Of a stretch of DNA of 64,000 nt, positions 27,885 to 37,393 are shown in pieces. The first letter of the stretch is position 1. Every line of letters starts with the position of its first letter. The notes beneath the pieces are model-generated. The model did not search any database and was not told the DNA's origin. It saw nothing but the letters and a program-made list of their open reading frames with translations. Position numbers and translations under genes: made by a program. This DNA comes from an uncultured Clostridia bacterium (GTDB lineage Bacteria; Bacillota; Clostridia; Oscillospirales; Acutalibacteraceae), in assembly GCA_947625785.1 (NCBI GenBank), contig CANQPS010000003.1, positions 1 through 64,000 on the forward strand. The letters run 5' to 3'.

Positions 27885-28607
27885 CTAATATTTTATATTG
27901 TATTCATCAAAATATTCTTTTAAATTTTCTATACTTGAATTTACAATCAATTCTTGTGGGAAATCAATATCTTTTAGCATTATAAGAGCAGAATCTAATC
28001 TATTAACATCTGTATCACAATGTGCGTCTGAATTAACCACTATTCGGGCATTATATTTTTTACAAGTCTTTGCAATAGTAATACAATTTGATAAATAACT
28101 TTTTCTTGAATAAAAACTGCCTGCATTTATTTCAACAAGTTTTCCACATTTTGCAAACTCCCGTATAACTAAATCGTAGTTATATGGAAATTCAGGTGAA
28201 CCACTATGACCAATTATATTAACATAAGGATTATGTGCAATATTAAGCCATAGTTCTGTATAATCATTATTCTTACTTCTTCCATTTATATATAAACTAT
28301 GTATCGATGCAACTACCCATTCCAATTTACTTAATAAATCATCTTCACAGTCTGTATGACCATCAGGTGTAATAATATTTGCTTCAACACCTTTTAATAC
28401 TCTAACATTATTTATGTACATAGGATATGACAATATATCTTCAAAATAATCCTTTGAGGGACACCCCTGCATTGTACCATAATGGTCTGTTATTGCCAAT
28501 GCAAAAAGTCCTTTATTGTATGCAGATTGAACCATTTCATCTATTGTACTGTATGCGTGCGTACAAGCTGATGTATGTGTATGTAAATCTGCTATAATAT
28601 TATACAT
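27885..28607 (-). CDS. PHP domain phosphatase/hydrolase (YcdX-like)
   Basis: 240 residues. The PHP metal-binding motifs are clear: ADLHTHTSACTHAYS at the N-terminus, AITDHYGTMQG, WVVASIHSL and VVNSDAHCDTDV. This group includes YcdX and histidinol-phosphatase-like enzymes. It lies in the hprK-murB-rapZ-whiA run, 22 bases before hprK's end, in a typical clostridial arrangement. The substrate is unknown. Confidence 0.9.
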   Translation of the reverse strand: MYNIIADLHTHTSACTHAYSTIDEMVQSAYNKGLFALAITDHYGTMQGCPSKDYFEDILSYPMYINNVRVLKGVEANIITPDGHTDCEDDLLSKLEWVVASIHSLYINGRSKNNDYTELWLNIAHNPYVNIIGHSGSPEFPYNYDLVIREFAKCGKLVEINAGSFYSRKSYLSNCITIAKTCKKYNARIVVNSDAHCDTDVNRLDSALIMLKDIDFPQELIVNSSIENLKEYFDEYNIKY

Positions 28608-28628
28608 AAAAAATCACTTTCCTTTATT

Positions 28629-29594
28629 TTATATATCCCATAACAGCTTATTTTTATTTGAAGAAGGTTCCTCATAATCCATACCTAAACTTGCAAGTAA
28701 TTCTTGTGCGGCATTATATCCCATTTTCTTTTGTCTATTATTCATAGCTGCAACCTCTATTATAACAGCAATATTTCTTCCGGGTTTTACCGGAATTGTT
28801 AATATGGGTATCTCGATACCAAGTATATCAGTAAAATCATTATCTATACCCATTCTGTCATAAACTTTTTTATTATCCCATAATTCAAGATTAATTACTA
28901 TATCTATTTTTTCAGATAACTTTACCGCCCCCATACCAAAAAGTCTTCTGGCATTGATTATTCCTATACCCCTGAGTTCAACAAAGTGTCTTATATTTTG
29001 TGGAGCTGACCCTACAAGAGATTTTTCGGAAATTTTCCTTATCTCAACGGCATCATCTGCTATCAATCTATGGCCTCTTTTAATAAGTTCTATCGCCGTT
29101 TCACTTTTTCCGACGCCACTATCACCTACTATTAAAACTCCTTCACCATATACCTCTACTAATACGCCGTGCCTTGTTACACGAGGTGCTAATTCCACAT
29201 TCATATACGATACCAATGACGCTGTAATCGATGATGTGGATTCATAAGAACGCAAAATAGGTATTTGATGTTTTTCTGCAACATCTGTCATTTCCCCGAA
29301 CGGAATAATCCCTCTTGTAATTATAACTGCCGGCGGTTTTAACTCGAAAACTCTGTCTAATACGTGCTTTCTTTGTTCAGAGCTGAATTTATTTAAATAA
29401 GCATTTTCCGTATTTCCCATAATTATTATTCGCTTATTATCAAAAAAATCAAAAAAACCTGTTAATTCAAGTCCCGGTCTATTTACATCTTTCGATGAAA
29501 TAAGTATATTTTCCGGAGCAGACGGCATATATGCTACTTCAAGAGATAATTCTTCAATAATATTTGATAATGGTACAGTAAATGTAATCGCCAT
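28629..29594 (-). CDS. hprK: HPr kinase/phosphorylase
   Basis: 321 residues from the ATG at 29592-29594; a TTG six codons earlier lacks any ribosome binding site. The N-terminal domain starts with FTVPLSNIIEELSLEV; the Walker A is VGDSGVGKSETAIEL and the conserved histidine sits in GHRLIADDAVEI. It phosphorylates HPr at serine in response to glycolytic intermediates, controlling carbon catabolite repression. It starts the run ending in whiA. Confidence 0.96.
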   Translation of the reverse strand: MAITFTVPLSNIIEELSLEVAYMPSAPENILISSKDVNRPGLELTGFFDFFDNKRIIIMGNTENAYLNKFSSEQRKHVLDRVFELKPPAVIITRGIIPFGEMTDVAEKHQIPILRSYESTSSITASLVSYMNVELAPRVTRHGVLVEVYGEGVLIVGDSGVGKSETAIELIKRGHRLIADDAVEIRKISEKSLVGSAPQNIRHFVELRGIGIINARRLFGMGAVKLSEKIDIVINLELWDNKKVYDRMGIDNDFTDILGIEIPILTIPVKPGRNIAVIIEVAAMNNRQKKMGYNAAQELLASLGMDYEEPSSNKNKLLWDI

Positions 29595-29710
29595 TTGTAC
29601 ACCCGCTTTCAAATTTATATAATATTTCGCAATAAACTATGTATCAACTATTATAACTTATTTTCAATTAAAATTAAATAGTATTTTTTGAAATTTATCG
29701 CAATTTTATG

Positions 29711-29738
29711 TTGAACACTACAAAAAATATGTTATAAT
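29711..29738 (+). promoter_or_regulatory. Sigma-A promoter for the glycosyltransferase
   Basis: TTGAAC (29711-29716), 16-base spacer, TATAAT (29733-29738) on the plus strand, 56 bases upstream of the ATG. Confidence 0.75.
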
Positions 29739-29793
29739 AAGACAATAGATTTTTTTACATATCAATTATATAAATGAAATGAGTGAGTTTTAA

Positions 29794-30984
29794 ATGAAAA
29801 TCGCAATTTTTACAGAAGCTTATCCACCATATATAAGCAGTGATGCAAGTCACGTCAGTGTACTTGCCGCCGGTCTTACAAGACTTGGTCACAAAGTACT
29901 TGTTGTTACCTCCGACCTAAATACTACTACCCCAACTTTACAAAATAATGTATTACGCTGTCCGGCAAAAGCTGTTAATAATAGGTTTGGTATGGTTTGT
30001 GCAAAACCCTATGACAGTGCTATTCATTCCATTATAAGAAAATTTCGCCCTGATGTATTACATACACATTCAGAAACAGCTATCGGACAAATCGCTTTGA
30101 GATATTCTGCTAAATACAATACTCCTATTGTATTTACAATACATAGCTTTTACCAAAATTATTTCAGACTTATAAATAACAAAAGTTTTTCAAAAAAAAT
30201 AGCTATGATGAAATGCAAAAATCAATTTATTGATATGATTGACTGTGCCGATGTTATTTCCGCATCATCTAAAAAAGCAGAAATTTTTGTCCAAAAATGT
30301 AATAGAAAAAGAAAAGTTTTTCTCGTCCCTAATGATACTGATATGGTAAGATTTGATTATCAAAGAGTTCCTATACAAAGTATAAATAAAATCAGAGCTA
30401 AACTTAAAATCCCGCAAGATGCAACCGTTGCCATATTTGTAGGATTATTAAATCAGGATAAATGCGTTGAAGCATTATTAGAAGGTTGGGCTCAATATTT
30501 GTCCGGAATTGATAATATATACCTCCTAATAGTCGGCGACGGAGAAGAAAAGGTTTTCCTTGAACGCTGGGCTAATAAACTTAAAATTTCCGACCACGTT
30601 ATTTTTACAGGAAGTATCCCTAATGAAAATATGCCTGAATACTATGCTACAAGCGATATTTTTGTTACAGCGTCTACTAATGATATGATGTCTATGGCAG
30701 TTTCGGAAGCGGTTTCGTGCGGTTTACCCGCTATTATTAAAAAAGATAACGACAATCTGCCCTATATACAAGACGGCATAAACGGGTTCTTATATAAACA
30801 CCCAAGAGAACTCGCCGAAAAAGTAAAGGCTATCTCTCAAATGTCAAGAGATGAAATTATGCAGATGAAATGGAAAATGAGATATTCATTCAGCGATATA
30901 AGCCCCGATAGAATGGCTCGATATACAGTAAGGGCCTACGCAAATGCCCAACAGGCAAGAGCTAAACGAAAAAGAAATAATTAA
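29794..30984 (+). CDS. GT4-family glycosyltransferase
   Basis: 396 residues, GT-B fold. The N-terminal acceptor domain begins MKIAIFTEAYPPYISSDASH, has GLTRLGHKVLVVTSD and VLHTHSETAIGQIAL; the C-terminal donor domain has IFVGLLNQDKCVEALLEGW, VGDGEE and the E-x7-E block SMAVSEAVSCGLPAI. The closest known type is the 1,2-diacylglycerol 3-glucosyltransferase group that makes glycolipid anchors. It stands alone on the plus strand. Acceptor not proven. Confidence 0.88.
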   Translation: MKIAIFTEAYPPYISSDASHVSVLAAGLTRLGHKVLVVTSDLNTTTPTLQNNVLRCPAKAVNNRFGMVCAKPYDSAIHSIIRKFRPDVLHTHSETAIGQIALRYSAKYNTPIVFTIHSFYQNYFRLINNKSFSKKIAMMKCKNQFIDMIDCADVISASSKKAEIFVQKCNRKRKVFLVPNDTDMVRFDYQRVPIQSINKIRAKLKIPQDATVAIFVGLLNQDKCVEALLEGWAQYLSGIDNIYLLIVGDGEEKVFLERWANKLKISDHVIFTGSIPNENMPEYYATSDIFVTASTNDMMSMAVSEAVSCGLPAIIKKDNDNLPYIQDGINGFLYKHPRELAEKVKAISQMSRDEIMQMKWKMRYSFSDISPDRMARYTVRAYANAQQARAKRKRNN

Positions 30985-31032
30985 AAATTAAATTTAATCG
31001 TTAAACGAATGAATTTATATAATACCAACAAA

Positions 31033-31056
31033 AAGGCTGTGTAAATACACAGCCTT
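31033..31056. terminator. Bidirectional terminator between the glycosyltransferase and cdd
   Basis: A 10-bp perfect stem, AAGGCTGTGT (31033-31042) and its complement at 31047-31056 with AAAT loop. The minus exit is TTTTTG and the plus exit AAATTTTAATTT, so it serves both convergent units. Confidence 0.8.
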
Positions 31057-31122
31057 AAATTTTAATTTGATATTATAACCTAATCTTGAATTTTATGTCT
31101 AAATTCCAAAAATTGCTTTAAA

Positions 31123-31545
31123 TTAGAATTCAAATGTCATCGGCAAAATATCTTTAAAAGCAACTGTCTTATATTCTGTTGGACTTTTTGCCAGTATAAT
31201 TATAAAATCGTCCGCTGCAAATTCTGCCATAAATTGTCTGCACATTCCGCAAGGTGAACAATAACCTCTATTTTCTAAACTTCCACCTTTGGTATAACCA
31301 ACTATTGCTATCGCTGAAAATTTTTTCTCTCCATTCGCAATACCATTTGACATAGCAACTCTTTCCGCACATATTCCAACCGGATACGATATATTTTCTA
31401 TATTTGTACCAACATAAATTCCACCGCTATTTCCTAAACAAGCCGCTCCAACTGCAAAATTTGAATATATACAATAACTATTCTCTCTAACAGCTATCGC
31501 TTTGGTAATAAGTGATTTTATTAATTCTTCATTAATCATAACCAT
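31123..31545 (-). CDS. cdd: Cytidine deaminase
   Basis: About 140 residues. Zinc-binding motifs CAERVAM and PCGMCRQFMAEF are complete, as is YSNFAVGAACLG. It deaminates cytidine and deoxycytidine to uridine forms. The start is uncertain: the ATG at 31543-31545 is given, with another ATG two codons later and a TTG at 31557; the nearest GGAAG is inside cysS. The gene overlaps or abuts the cysS stop, so it is read from the T-box-controlled operon. Confidence 0.93.
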   Translation of the reverse strand: MVMINEELIKSLITKAIAVRENSYCIYSNFAVGAACLGNSGGIYVGTNIENISYPVGICAERVAMSNGIANGEKKFSAIAIVGYTKGGSLENRGYCSPCGMCRQFMAEFAADDFIIILAKSPTEYKTVAFKDILPMTFEF

Positions 31546-31546
31546 T

Positions 31547-32950
31547 TTATTCAACAATCTTCCATTTTACGCCTTGTGGTGTATCTTCAAGAACTATATT
31601 TCTTGCTTTCAATTCATCTCTTATCTTATCAGCCGTTGCCCAATCTTTGTTTTTTCTGGCTATATTTCTTTGATTAATAAGTTCTTCTATTTCTTCATCA
31701 AGCGACTTATCTTTCTTGTATAATAAACCTAAAATATCCGCAAATTCATTGAATAATGACAATGATTTTTCAATAGCTTCTTTTGATGGATTAGCGGCAA
31801 CACTAAGATTTTTATTAATATCTCTCGCAAGGTCAAACCATACTGAAATTGCATCTGCTGTATTAAGGTCATCATCCATAACCTCTATAAAACGATTGCG
31901 ATATTCTTCAAGCGATGATATGAATTCTTTTTCGCTATTTTTAATATTGCCTTCTGCGTCTTTAAGCAGAAAATTAAGATTTTCACGGCAGTTATATAAT
32001 CTTTCTAACGCTGACTTGCATTGTTCAATTATATCAACACTATAATTAATAGGGCTTCTATAATGTGATGAAACCATTAAATATCTTATTGGCTCATAAC
32101 CATATTTTTCTGCGACATCTCTTACAGTGAAAAAATTATTTAATGACTTTGACATCTTTTTATTATCAACATTTATATAACCATTATGCAGCCAATAATT
32201 CGCAAATGTTACACCATTACAACATTCACTTTGTGCAATTTCATTTTCGTGGTGTGGGAAGATTAGGTCTTGTCCGCCACAATGAATATCTATTGTTGTG
32301 CCTAAATATCTCCTTGCCATAGCAGAACATTCAATATGCCAACCCGGTCTGCCCTTGCTCCAAGGAGAATCCCACATAGGCTCACCAGGTTTTGCAGACT
32401 TCCAAACAGCAAAATCCATCGGATTTTCTTTAATTTCCCCAATACTAATCCTTGCGCCTGCTTCAAGTTCTTCAAGAGGCTGATGTGATAGCTTTCCGTA
32501 TTCGTCAAATTTATTTGTACGGAAATAAACATCTCCATTTTCTGTCCTATAAGCATAACCCTTATCTATAAGCGTTGAAACTATATTAATAATTTCATCT
32601 ATATTTTCGGTAGCTCTTGGATGTATAGTAGCCTCTCTAACATTTAATCCTTCTGCATCAATCTTATATTCTTTTATATATTTTTCTGAAACCGTTAAAT
32701 AGTCTGTTCCTTCTTCATTGGCTTTCTTTATAATCTTGTCATCAATATCAGTAAAGTTCTGCACAAAAGTAACTTTATATCCCCTATATTCAAGGTATCT
32801 TCTCAGTATATCAAATACACAAATGGGTCTTGCGTTTCCTATATGAATATAATTATAAACAGTAGGCCCACAAGCATAAATCTTAACTTCACCATCACTT
32901 ATGGTTTGTAATTCCTCTTTTTTTCTTGTTAAAGTATTGTACAACTTCAT
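31547..32950 (-). CDS. cysS: Cysteinyl-tRNA synthetase
   Basis: 467 residues, the usual length. The HIGH motif is in CGPTVYNYIHIGNARP, the KMSKS loop is KKMSKSLNN, and the zinc ligands include the CGPTVY cysteine and the WHIECSAMARRYLG block. It charges tRNA-Cys. With cysE upstream it forms a cysteine supply and use operon controlled by the leader at 33651-33945. Confidence 0.97.
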   Translation of the reverse strand: MKLYNTLTRKKEELQTISDGEVKIYACGPTVYNYIHIGNARPICVFDILRRYLEYRGYKVTFVQNFTDIDDKIIKKANEEGTDYLTVSEKYIKEYKIDAEGLNVREATIHPRATENIDEIINIVSTLIDKGYAYRTENGDVYFRTNKFDEYGKLSHQPLEELEAGARISIGEIKENPMDFAVWKSAKPGEPMWDSPWSKGRPGWHIECSAMARRYLGTTIDIHCGGQDLIFPHHENEIAQSECCNGVTFANYWLHNGYINVDNKKMSKSLNNFFTVRDVAEKYGYEPIRYLMVSSHYRSPINYSVDIIEQCKSALERLYNCRENLNFLLKDAEGNIKNSEKEFISSLEEYRNRFIEVMDDDLNTADAISVWFDLARDINKNLSVAANPSKEAIEKSLSLFNEFADILGLLYKKDKSLDEEIEELINQRNIARKNKDWATADKIRDELKARNIVLEDTPQGVKWKIVE

Positions 32951-32986
32951 AAAAAACCTCCATATTAAATATTACTTTAAAATTTA

Positions 32987-33628
32987 TTAATTATTCATTA
33001 AATATAGACTCTCTATTTTCTTTTCTAATTCGGAACATTTTTCTTCAAGAGCTGTGATTTTTTGCGATACAGGGTCGGTAAAATGTATCTGGTCAAGCTC
33101 TTGATATTTAATGCCGTTTATCCTGACAACTTTTGCCGGAACCCCAACGGCTGTTGCATTTTCGGGAACTTCACTCAAAACAACAGCTCCCGCTGCAATT
33201 CTTGCATTATCACCTACCCTAAATGGTCCTAATACCTTAGCACCTGAACCGATTAAAACGTGATTACCTATTGTAGGATGCCTTTTACCTTGGTCTTTGC
33301 CTGTTCCACCCAAAGTAACATTTTGATATATTGTACAATAATCACCAATTTCAGTTGTTTCACCTATAACAACACCCATTCCGTGATCGATAAATAAACC
33401 CTTACCTATTGTTGCACCGGGGTGTATCTCAATGCCTGTTTTGCGTCTGGCTCTTTGAGAAATCCATCTTGCTATAAATTTCATATTGTGTTTATAAAAC
33501 CAATTTGCTTTTCGGTACGAACGCACAGCCTTAAACCCTGAATATAATAAATAAACTTCTGCTCTGCTTCTGGCGGCAGGATCTCGTTCCATAATGGAAT
33601 CCAATTCCTCTTTTAATCTGTCAAACAT
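32987..33628 (-). CDS. cysE: Serine O-acetyltransferase
   Basis: 213 residues. The left-handed beta-helix (hexapeptide repeats) covers about 65-165, with GIEIHPGATIGKGLFIDHGMG, GGTGKDQGKRHPTIG and GAVVLSEVPENATAVGVPA. It acetylates serine for cysteine synthesis. The ribosome binding site is GGAGGTG. It is the first gene after the T-box leader and lies 37 bases upstream of cysS. A short C-terminal coiled coil (EEKCSELEKKIESLY) is extra. Confidence 0.95.
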   Translation of the reverse strand: MFDRLKEELDSIMERDPAARSRAEVYLLYSGFKAVRSYRKANWFYKHNMKFIARWISQRARRKTGIEIHPGATIGKGLFIDHGMGVVIGETTEIGDYCTIYQNVTLGGTGKDQGKRHPTIGNHVLIGSGAKVLGPFRVGDNARIAAGAVVLSEVPENATAVGVPAKVVRINGIKYQELDQIHFTDPVSQKITALEEKCSELEKKIESLYLMNN

Positions 33629-33650
33629 ATATATTCACCTCCAAACAAAA

Positions 33651-33945
33651 TTAAAACCCCACCCCTTTAATAATGAAGGGGTGAGGCATAAAAGTCCCAC
33701 TGTTCCACCCAAATTCAATAATATACTACAATAAAATACACTATCCTTTTGTTGTCTTTATAACGGTGACAAACCGCATAATTATACTTATAATTTATTA
33801 AATAAACTATGTTCAGATTATGTGCTATGGAGTGCATTTTACCGTTTATCAATATGCAAGACACTTTCAGCTTAATAATGTCTTTTCTCTGTCATAGACT
33901 TAATCGGCTACTTATCCCCGTCAAACGCATTTTACTATATAAATT
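33651..33945 (-). promoter_or_regulatory. T-box riboswitch, apparent specifier UGC (cysteine)
   Basis: This fills most of the 387-base gap before cysE. On the minus strand the stem I begins near 33922 (GACGGGGATAAGTAGCC), has ACAGAGA and GCTGAAAG motifs, and an AAAATGCACTCC stretch whose TGC (33834-33836) matches the specifier position and the cysteine genes downstream. The T-box sequence TGGGTGGAACAGTGGG is at 33696-33711. The terminator stem is 33657-33667 with 33676-33686, followed by TTTTAA. Uncharged tRNA-Cys should favour the antiterminator and allow transcription. Confidence 0.9.
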
Positions 33946-33961
33946 TGTATCCTTAACTTAT

Positions 33962-33990
33962 ATTATACAATATATGACTGAAAAGTTCCA
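33962..33990 (-). promoter_or_regulatory. Promoter of the cysE-cysS operon
   Basis: A TATAAT at 33962-33967, 17 bases after a weak -35 (TGGAAC, 33985-33990), just upstream of the T-box stem I. Confidence 0.55.
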
Positions 33991-34015
33991 TAGTTTTTAA
34001 TAAATATTTAATTTG

Positions 34016-35173
34016 TTAATTTTCATCGTCATCACTCTCACATTTATACCACAGAAAATCCAATATATTACTATTTAAAAAAAGCAAAGCAGTAGTTTCC
34101 ATAAAATCGGTTGAGGCTTTAATGTCAAAATCGTTATTTATAAATATAAAAAATCCTGCAGCCACAACTAATGAAGCAATATAATCATACCAAGAATTAT
34201 ATTTACAGGACACTAATTCTACATAAGATTTAATTGTAGCCGCAAAATCCGAATTTGATATGATATCACACGCATAAGCCTGCCTTACAAACCCTACTGT
34301 TTCACTTATATCCCACGCTATAAATGAAATATCCTCCGGCAAAAGACTTTTTATATTATCAACAAACCTAATACAGCAATCAAAAAAATACCTATCATCT
34401 TCATTTAAATTATCTGCACCATAAGTAAAGCCGGTTTTAATATACTCTATGCAAGAATTAAAATTTTTGAATAAATCAAAATTATTCAAACAAATATCCA
34501 TTAAGCTATCATAATCACAAATTTCAAAATTATCAAAAAACCATCTTGAAACTATTTCTTTTTCTTCTTCGTTATATTTAAAAAATAGCTTTTTACTTGA
34601 ATTTAAATCTGTTTCAGTTATCTTTTTAAAACCGGATAAAAGCGATATTATAATTGCAAATTGGTTTTCCTCTAAACTTTCTTTTTGGTTGTCAGGATTC
34701 TCGGCTATTCTATCCGAAATAGCTTTCATAACATTTCCAAAAGTTTCCCTCATATTATCAAAATCATCTTTTATAAATTCTTCACAATTCTCACAGTCTT
34801 CTTGCAAATGAAGTCCCGCTATATCATTTGGGTCTGCTTTTATAGCTTTTTTATATAAATTTAACGCTGCTAATTCTTTATCTTCCATAAAATAAATAAA
34901 ACCCAGCATATAATATCTTTTAGCAATATCTTCAGGCTTAATACAATAGGGTTTTATTTTCTTTATTTCTTGTCTTGCCTTATAGAAATCCCTTTTATTA
35001 TTCAAAGCACTTATAAATCTAAACCATATACGATTATTCCAATTCTCCCTTGGAATAGAATTTACAATATTAATAATTTCATCAAAATTATCCTCATCGT
35101 GCAGTTTATCAAGTTCCTCAAATATAGGGTCATCTTCCAAAAGAATATTATTTTCGTCCAATTTATATTCCAT
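34016..35173 (-). CDS. TPR-like protein of unknown function, about 385 aa
   Basis: The N-terminal third is tetratricopeptide-like: IWFRFISALNNKRDFYKARQ and AKRYYMLGFIYFMEDKELAALNLYKKAIKADPNDIAGL (given in part) show the typical helix pattern with a P-x-x-x-A/G-x-x-L. The middle and end (about 150-385) are acidic helical sequence with no domain I recognise. The ATG at 35173 has AGGAG at 9 bases; one two codons earlier (35179) has it at 3. Last gene of the recA operon, 24 bases after the PC4-like gene. Function unknown. Confidence 0.65.
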   Translation of the reverse strand: MEYKLDENNILLEDDPIFEELDKLHDEDNFDEIINIVNSIPRENWNNRIWFRFISALNNKRDFYKARQEIKKIKPYCIKPEDIAKRYYMLGFIYFMEDKELAALNLYKKAIKADPNDIAGLHLQEDCENCEEFIKDDFDNMRETFGNVMKAISDRIAENPDNQKESLEENQFAIIISLLSGFKKITETDLNSSKKLFFKYNEEEKEIVSRWFFDNFEICDYDSLMDICLNNFDLFKNFNSCIEYIKTGFTYGADNLNEDDRYFFDCCIRFVDNIKSLLPEDISFIAWDISETVGFVRQAYACDIISNSDFAATIKSYVELVSCKYNSWYDYIASLVVAAGFFIFINNDFDIKASTDFMETTALLFLNSNILDFLWYKCESDDDEN

Positions 35174-35198
35174 TTTCATTTTCTCCTGCTATTATAAA

Positions 35199-35417
35199 TC
35201 ATATATCCAATCTATTAAGTAAATCTTTTAAATTTCTCAATTCATTTGCTGTTAAAGTTATACCTTTACCCATACGCTCGTGATTTCCTGACCAAGAACG
35301 AATATCATATACAGGTTCTCTGTCATTCCAGCTTATCAAATTCAATTCTTTTGTCCAAGAGTTATTTTTATCGGAAACCACACCAAACTCCTTAACTATA
35401 TTATACTTTAAATCCAT
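35199..35417 (-). CDS. PC4/YdbC family ssDNA-binding protein
   Basis: 72 residues with the PC4-like pattern of the YdbC family: LKYNIVKEFGVVSDKNN, WTKELNLISWNDREPVYDIR-type core (given in part), and GKGITLTANELRNLKDLL. YdbC binds single-stranded nucleic acids. The ATG at 35417 is used; a GTG three codons earlier overlaps the AGGTG ribosome binding site. It sits between pgsA and the TPR gene in the recA operon. Confidence 0.9.
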   Translation of the reverse strand: MDLKYNIVKEFGVVSDKNNSWTKELNLISWNDREPVYDIRSWSGNHERMGKGITLTANELRNLKDLLNRLDI

Positions 35418-35437
35418 AATTTTCACCTGCCTTAAAA

Positions 35438-36031
35438 TTACTTGGCATTTTTAATGCACTCTCTATTATCCCAAACATATATAACGCCTGATATAATACA
35501 GAGTAATGTTGAAATCCATAATACTGTTTTATTTATTATAGGTATGATATTATTTAATAATTCTTTGTTTTCTACAATTATAATATTCATATCCACAAGC
35601 TGCATAAAATATGAGGTTAAAATAACAATAATTATCGCAATTATTTGGCTTACTGTTTTTGCCTTACCCCAATAATTAGCTGCTATTACTATACCTTTTT
35701 CAACAGCTACCAATCGCAAAGATGTAACTACAAATTCTCTCATCAACACTATTACCACGAGCACAGAGGATATTATATCCATTTCAATGAAACATACAAA
35801 GGCTGATATTACAAGAATTTTATCTGCAAGGGGATCAGCAAATTTTCCAAAATCAGTTACAAGATTATATTTTCTGGCGATTTTTCCGTCTAAATAATCC
35901 GTAAAAGATGCTATACCAAATATAATACCTGCGATTAAAAAATTATGCGGTATTTTATTGTATAATAGAAAAAATATAAAAAATGGCACTAACATTATTC
36001 GTATTAATGTCAGTTTGTTTGGTGTATTCAT
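35438..36031 (-). CDS. pgsA: CDP-diacylglycerol-glycerol-3-phosphate 3-phosphatidyltransferase
   Basis: 197 residues, about five transmembrane segments. The CDP-alcohol motif DxxDGxxARx8GxxxDxxxD is intact as DYLDGKIARKYNLVTDFGKFADPLAD (given in part; key residues D, D, G, A, R, G, D, D). It makes phosphatidylglycerol phosphate for membrane lipids. It follows rimO by 37 bases. Confidence 0.95.
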   Translation of the reverse strand: MNTPNKLTLIRIMLVPFFIFFLLYNKIPHNFLIAGIIFGIASFTDYLDGKIARKYNLVTDFGKFADPLADKILVISAFVCFIEMDIISSVLVVIVLMREFVVTSLRLVAVEKGIVIAANYWGKAKTVSQIIAIIIVILTSYFMQLVDMNIIIVENKELLNNIIPIINKTVLWISTLLCIISGVIYVWDNRECIKNAK

Positions 36032-36067
36032 TAAAAAACTACTCCAATCGTTATTAAAATAATTACT

Positions 36068-37393
36068 TTAAACACATTTTCCGAAAAGATCACCATCTAT
36101 ACAATCAGTTATTTTTACATTTACAAATACTTCATCGGTAAGTTTTTTATCAGACATAAAAAATACTTTTCCATCAACATCAGGTGCATCGTAAATACTT
36201 CTTCCAAAATAACATTCTGCTATTCTGTCAAATCCCTCAACCAATACTTTTAATTCTTTTCCTATTAAGCTATTGCTGTAATCGTCCATTATAGCCATCT
36301 GCATTTCCATTAAAACCTGTTGTCTATGTTCTTTTACATCTTCATCAATCTGATTTTCAAAGAGTGCTGCCGGTGTATCCTCCTCCTGTGAATATGTAAA
36401 ACAACCCATTCTTTCAAATTTAACTTCTTTTACAAATTCACATAACTGCTCAAAGTCCTCCTCTGTTTCATTTGGAAAACCTACTATAAATGTTGTTCTT
36501 ATGACTATATTAGGTATTTTTTCACGAACTTTATTGAGTAAGGCTGTAAGTTCTTCTTTGCTGCCGTGTCTATTCATTGATTTTAAAATATTTTTGCTGC
36601 AATGCTGCAATGGTAAATCAAGATATTTTAGGATTTTATCTTGTTTCGCAATAACATCTATAAGTTCGTCCGTTAATCTGTCCGGATAACAATATAGTAC
36701 TCTAATCCACTCTATTCCGTCAACCTCACAGAGTCGATTTAACAGTTCCGGCAGCATAAGTTTTCCGTAAATATCCTGACCATATCTCGTAGTATCTTGT
36801 GCTATAACATTTAATTCTTTAACACCGTTCTTGGCAAGAACCTTTGCCTCATCAATAATATTTTCAATCGTTCTGCTTCTGAAACGACCTCTTATAAGCG
36901 GAATTGCACAATATGTACATTTGTTGTCGCAGCCCTCCGATATTTTCAGGTATGCAAATTGGTTTGGTGTTGATTGTATTCTGCCGCCTTCAAGTGATAG
37001 TAAAGTTTTTTCGGGTACATCAGTAATTTTTTTATTATTTATAACATCACTTATTATTTCAGCGATATTACTGTTTGCACCTATTCCGACAACAGCATCA
37101 AGTTCATATAACTCTTTCATCATTTCTTCGCCATATCTTTGTGCAAGACAGCCTGTTGCTACGATATATTTTATAGTGCCTTCTTTTTTAAGTTGGGATA
37201 GTTCAAGAATTTCATCTATACTTTCTTGTTTAGCACTCTCTATAAATCCACAAGTATTTACTATAACAATATCGGCATCTGCCGGATTTGATACAATATT
37301 ATACCCTGCTTCTTTCAGTGTATGTAATAACATTTCTCCGTCAACCCTATTTTTAGCACAACCAAGGGCTACCATACTAATCTTATAATCCAT
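36068..37393 (-). CDS. rimO: Ribosomal protein uS12 methylthiotransferase RimO
   Basis: 441 residues from the ATG at 37391-37393, which overlaps the recX end; a start 13 codons further up lies inside recX. MVALGCAKNRVDGEMLL is the MTTase N-domain, CDNKCTYCAIPLIRGRFRSR holds the radical-SAM CxxxCxxC, and a TRAM domain ends the protein. It methylthiolates an aspartate of S12. RimO and not MiaB is indicated by the GCAKN start and the sequence around the SAM cluster. Confidence 0.94.
   Translation of the reverse strand: MDYKISMVALGCAKNRVDGEMLLHTLKEAGYNIVSNPADADIVIVNTCGFIESAKQESIDEILELSQLKKEGTIKYIVATGCLAQRYGEEMMKELYELDAVVGIGANSNIAEIISDVINNKKITDVPEKTLLSLEGGRIQSTPNQFAYLKISEGCDNKCTYCAIPLIRGRFRSRTIENIIDEAKVLAKNGVKELNVIAQDTTRYGQDIYGKLMLPELLNRLCEVDGIEWIRVLYCYPDRLTDELIDVIAKQDKILKYLDLPLQHCSKNILKSMNRHGSKEELTALLNKVREKIPNIVIRTTFIVGFPNETEEDFEQLCEFVKEVKFERMGCFTYSQEEDTPAALFENQIDEDVKEHRQQVLMEMQMAIMDDYSNSLIGKELKVLVEGFDRIAECYFGRSIYDAPDVDGKVFFMSDKKLTDEVFVNVKITDCIDGDLFGKCV

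Noticed and set aside
30990-31110. CRISPR repeat or direct repeat array
   Set aside because: Only a single hairpin terminator is present; no repeated spacer pattern anywhere in the window.
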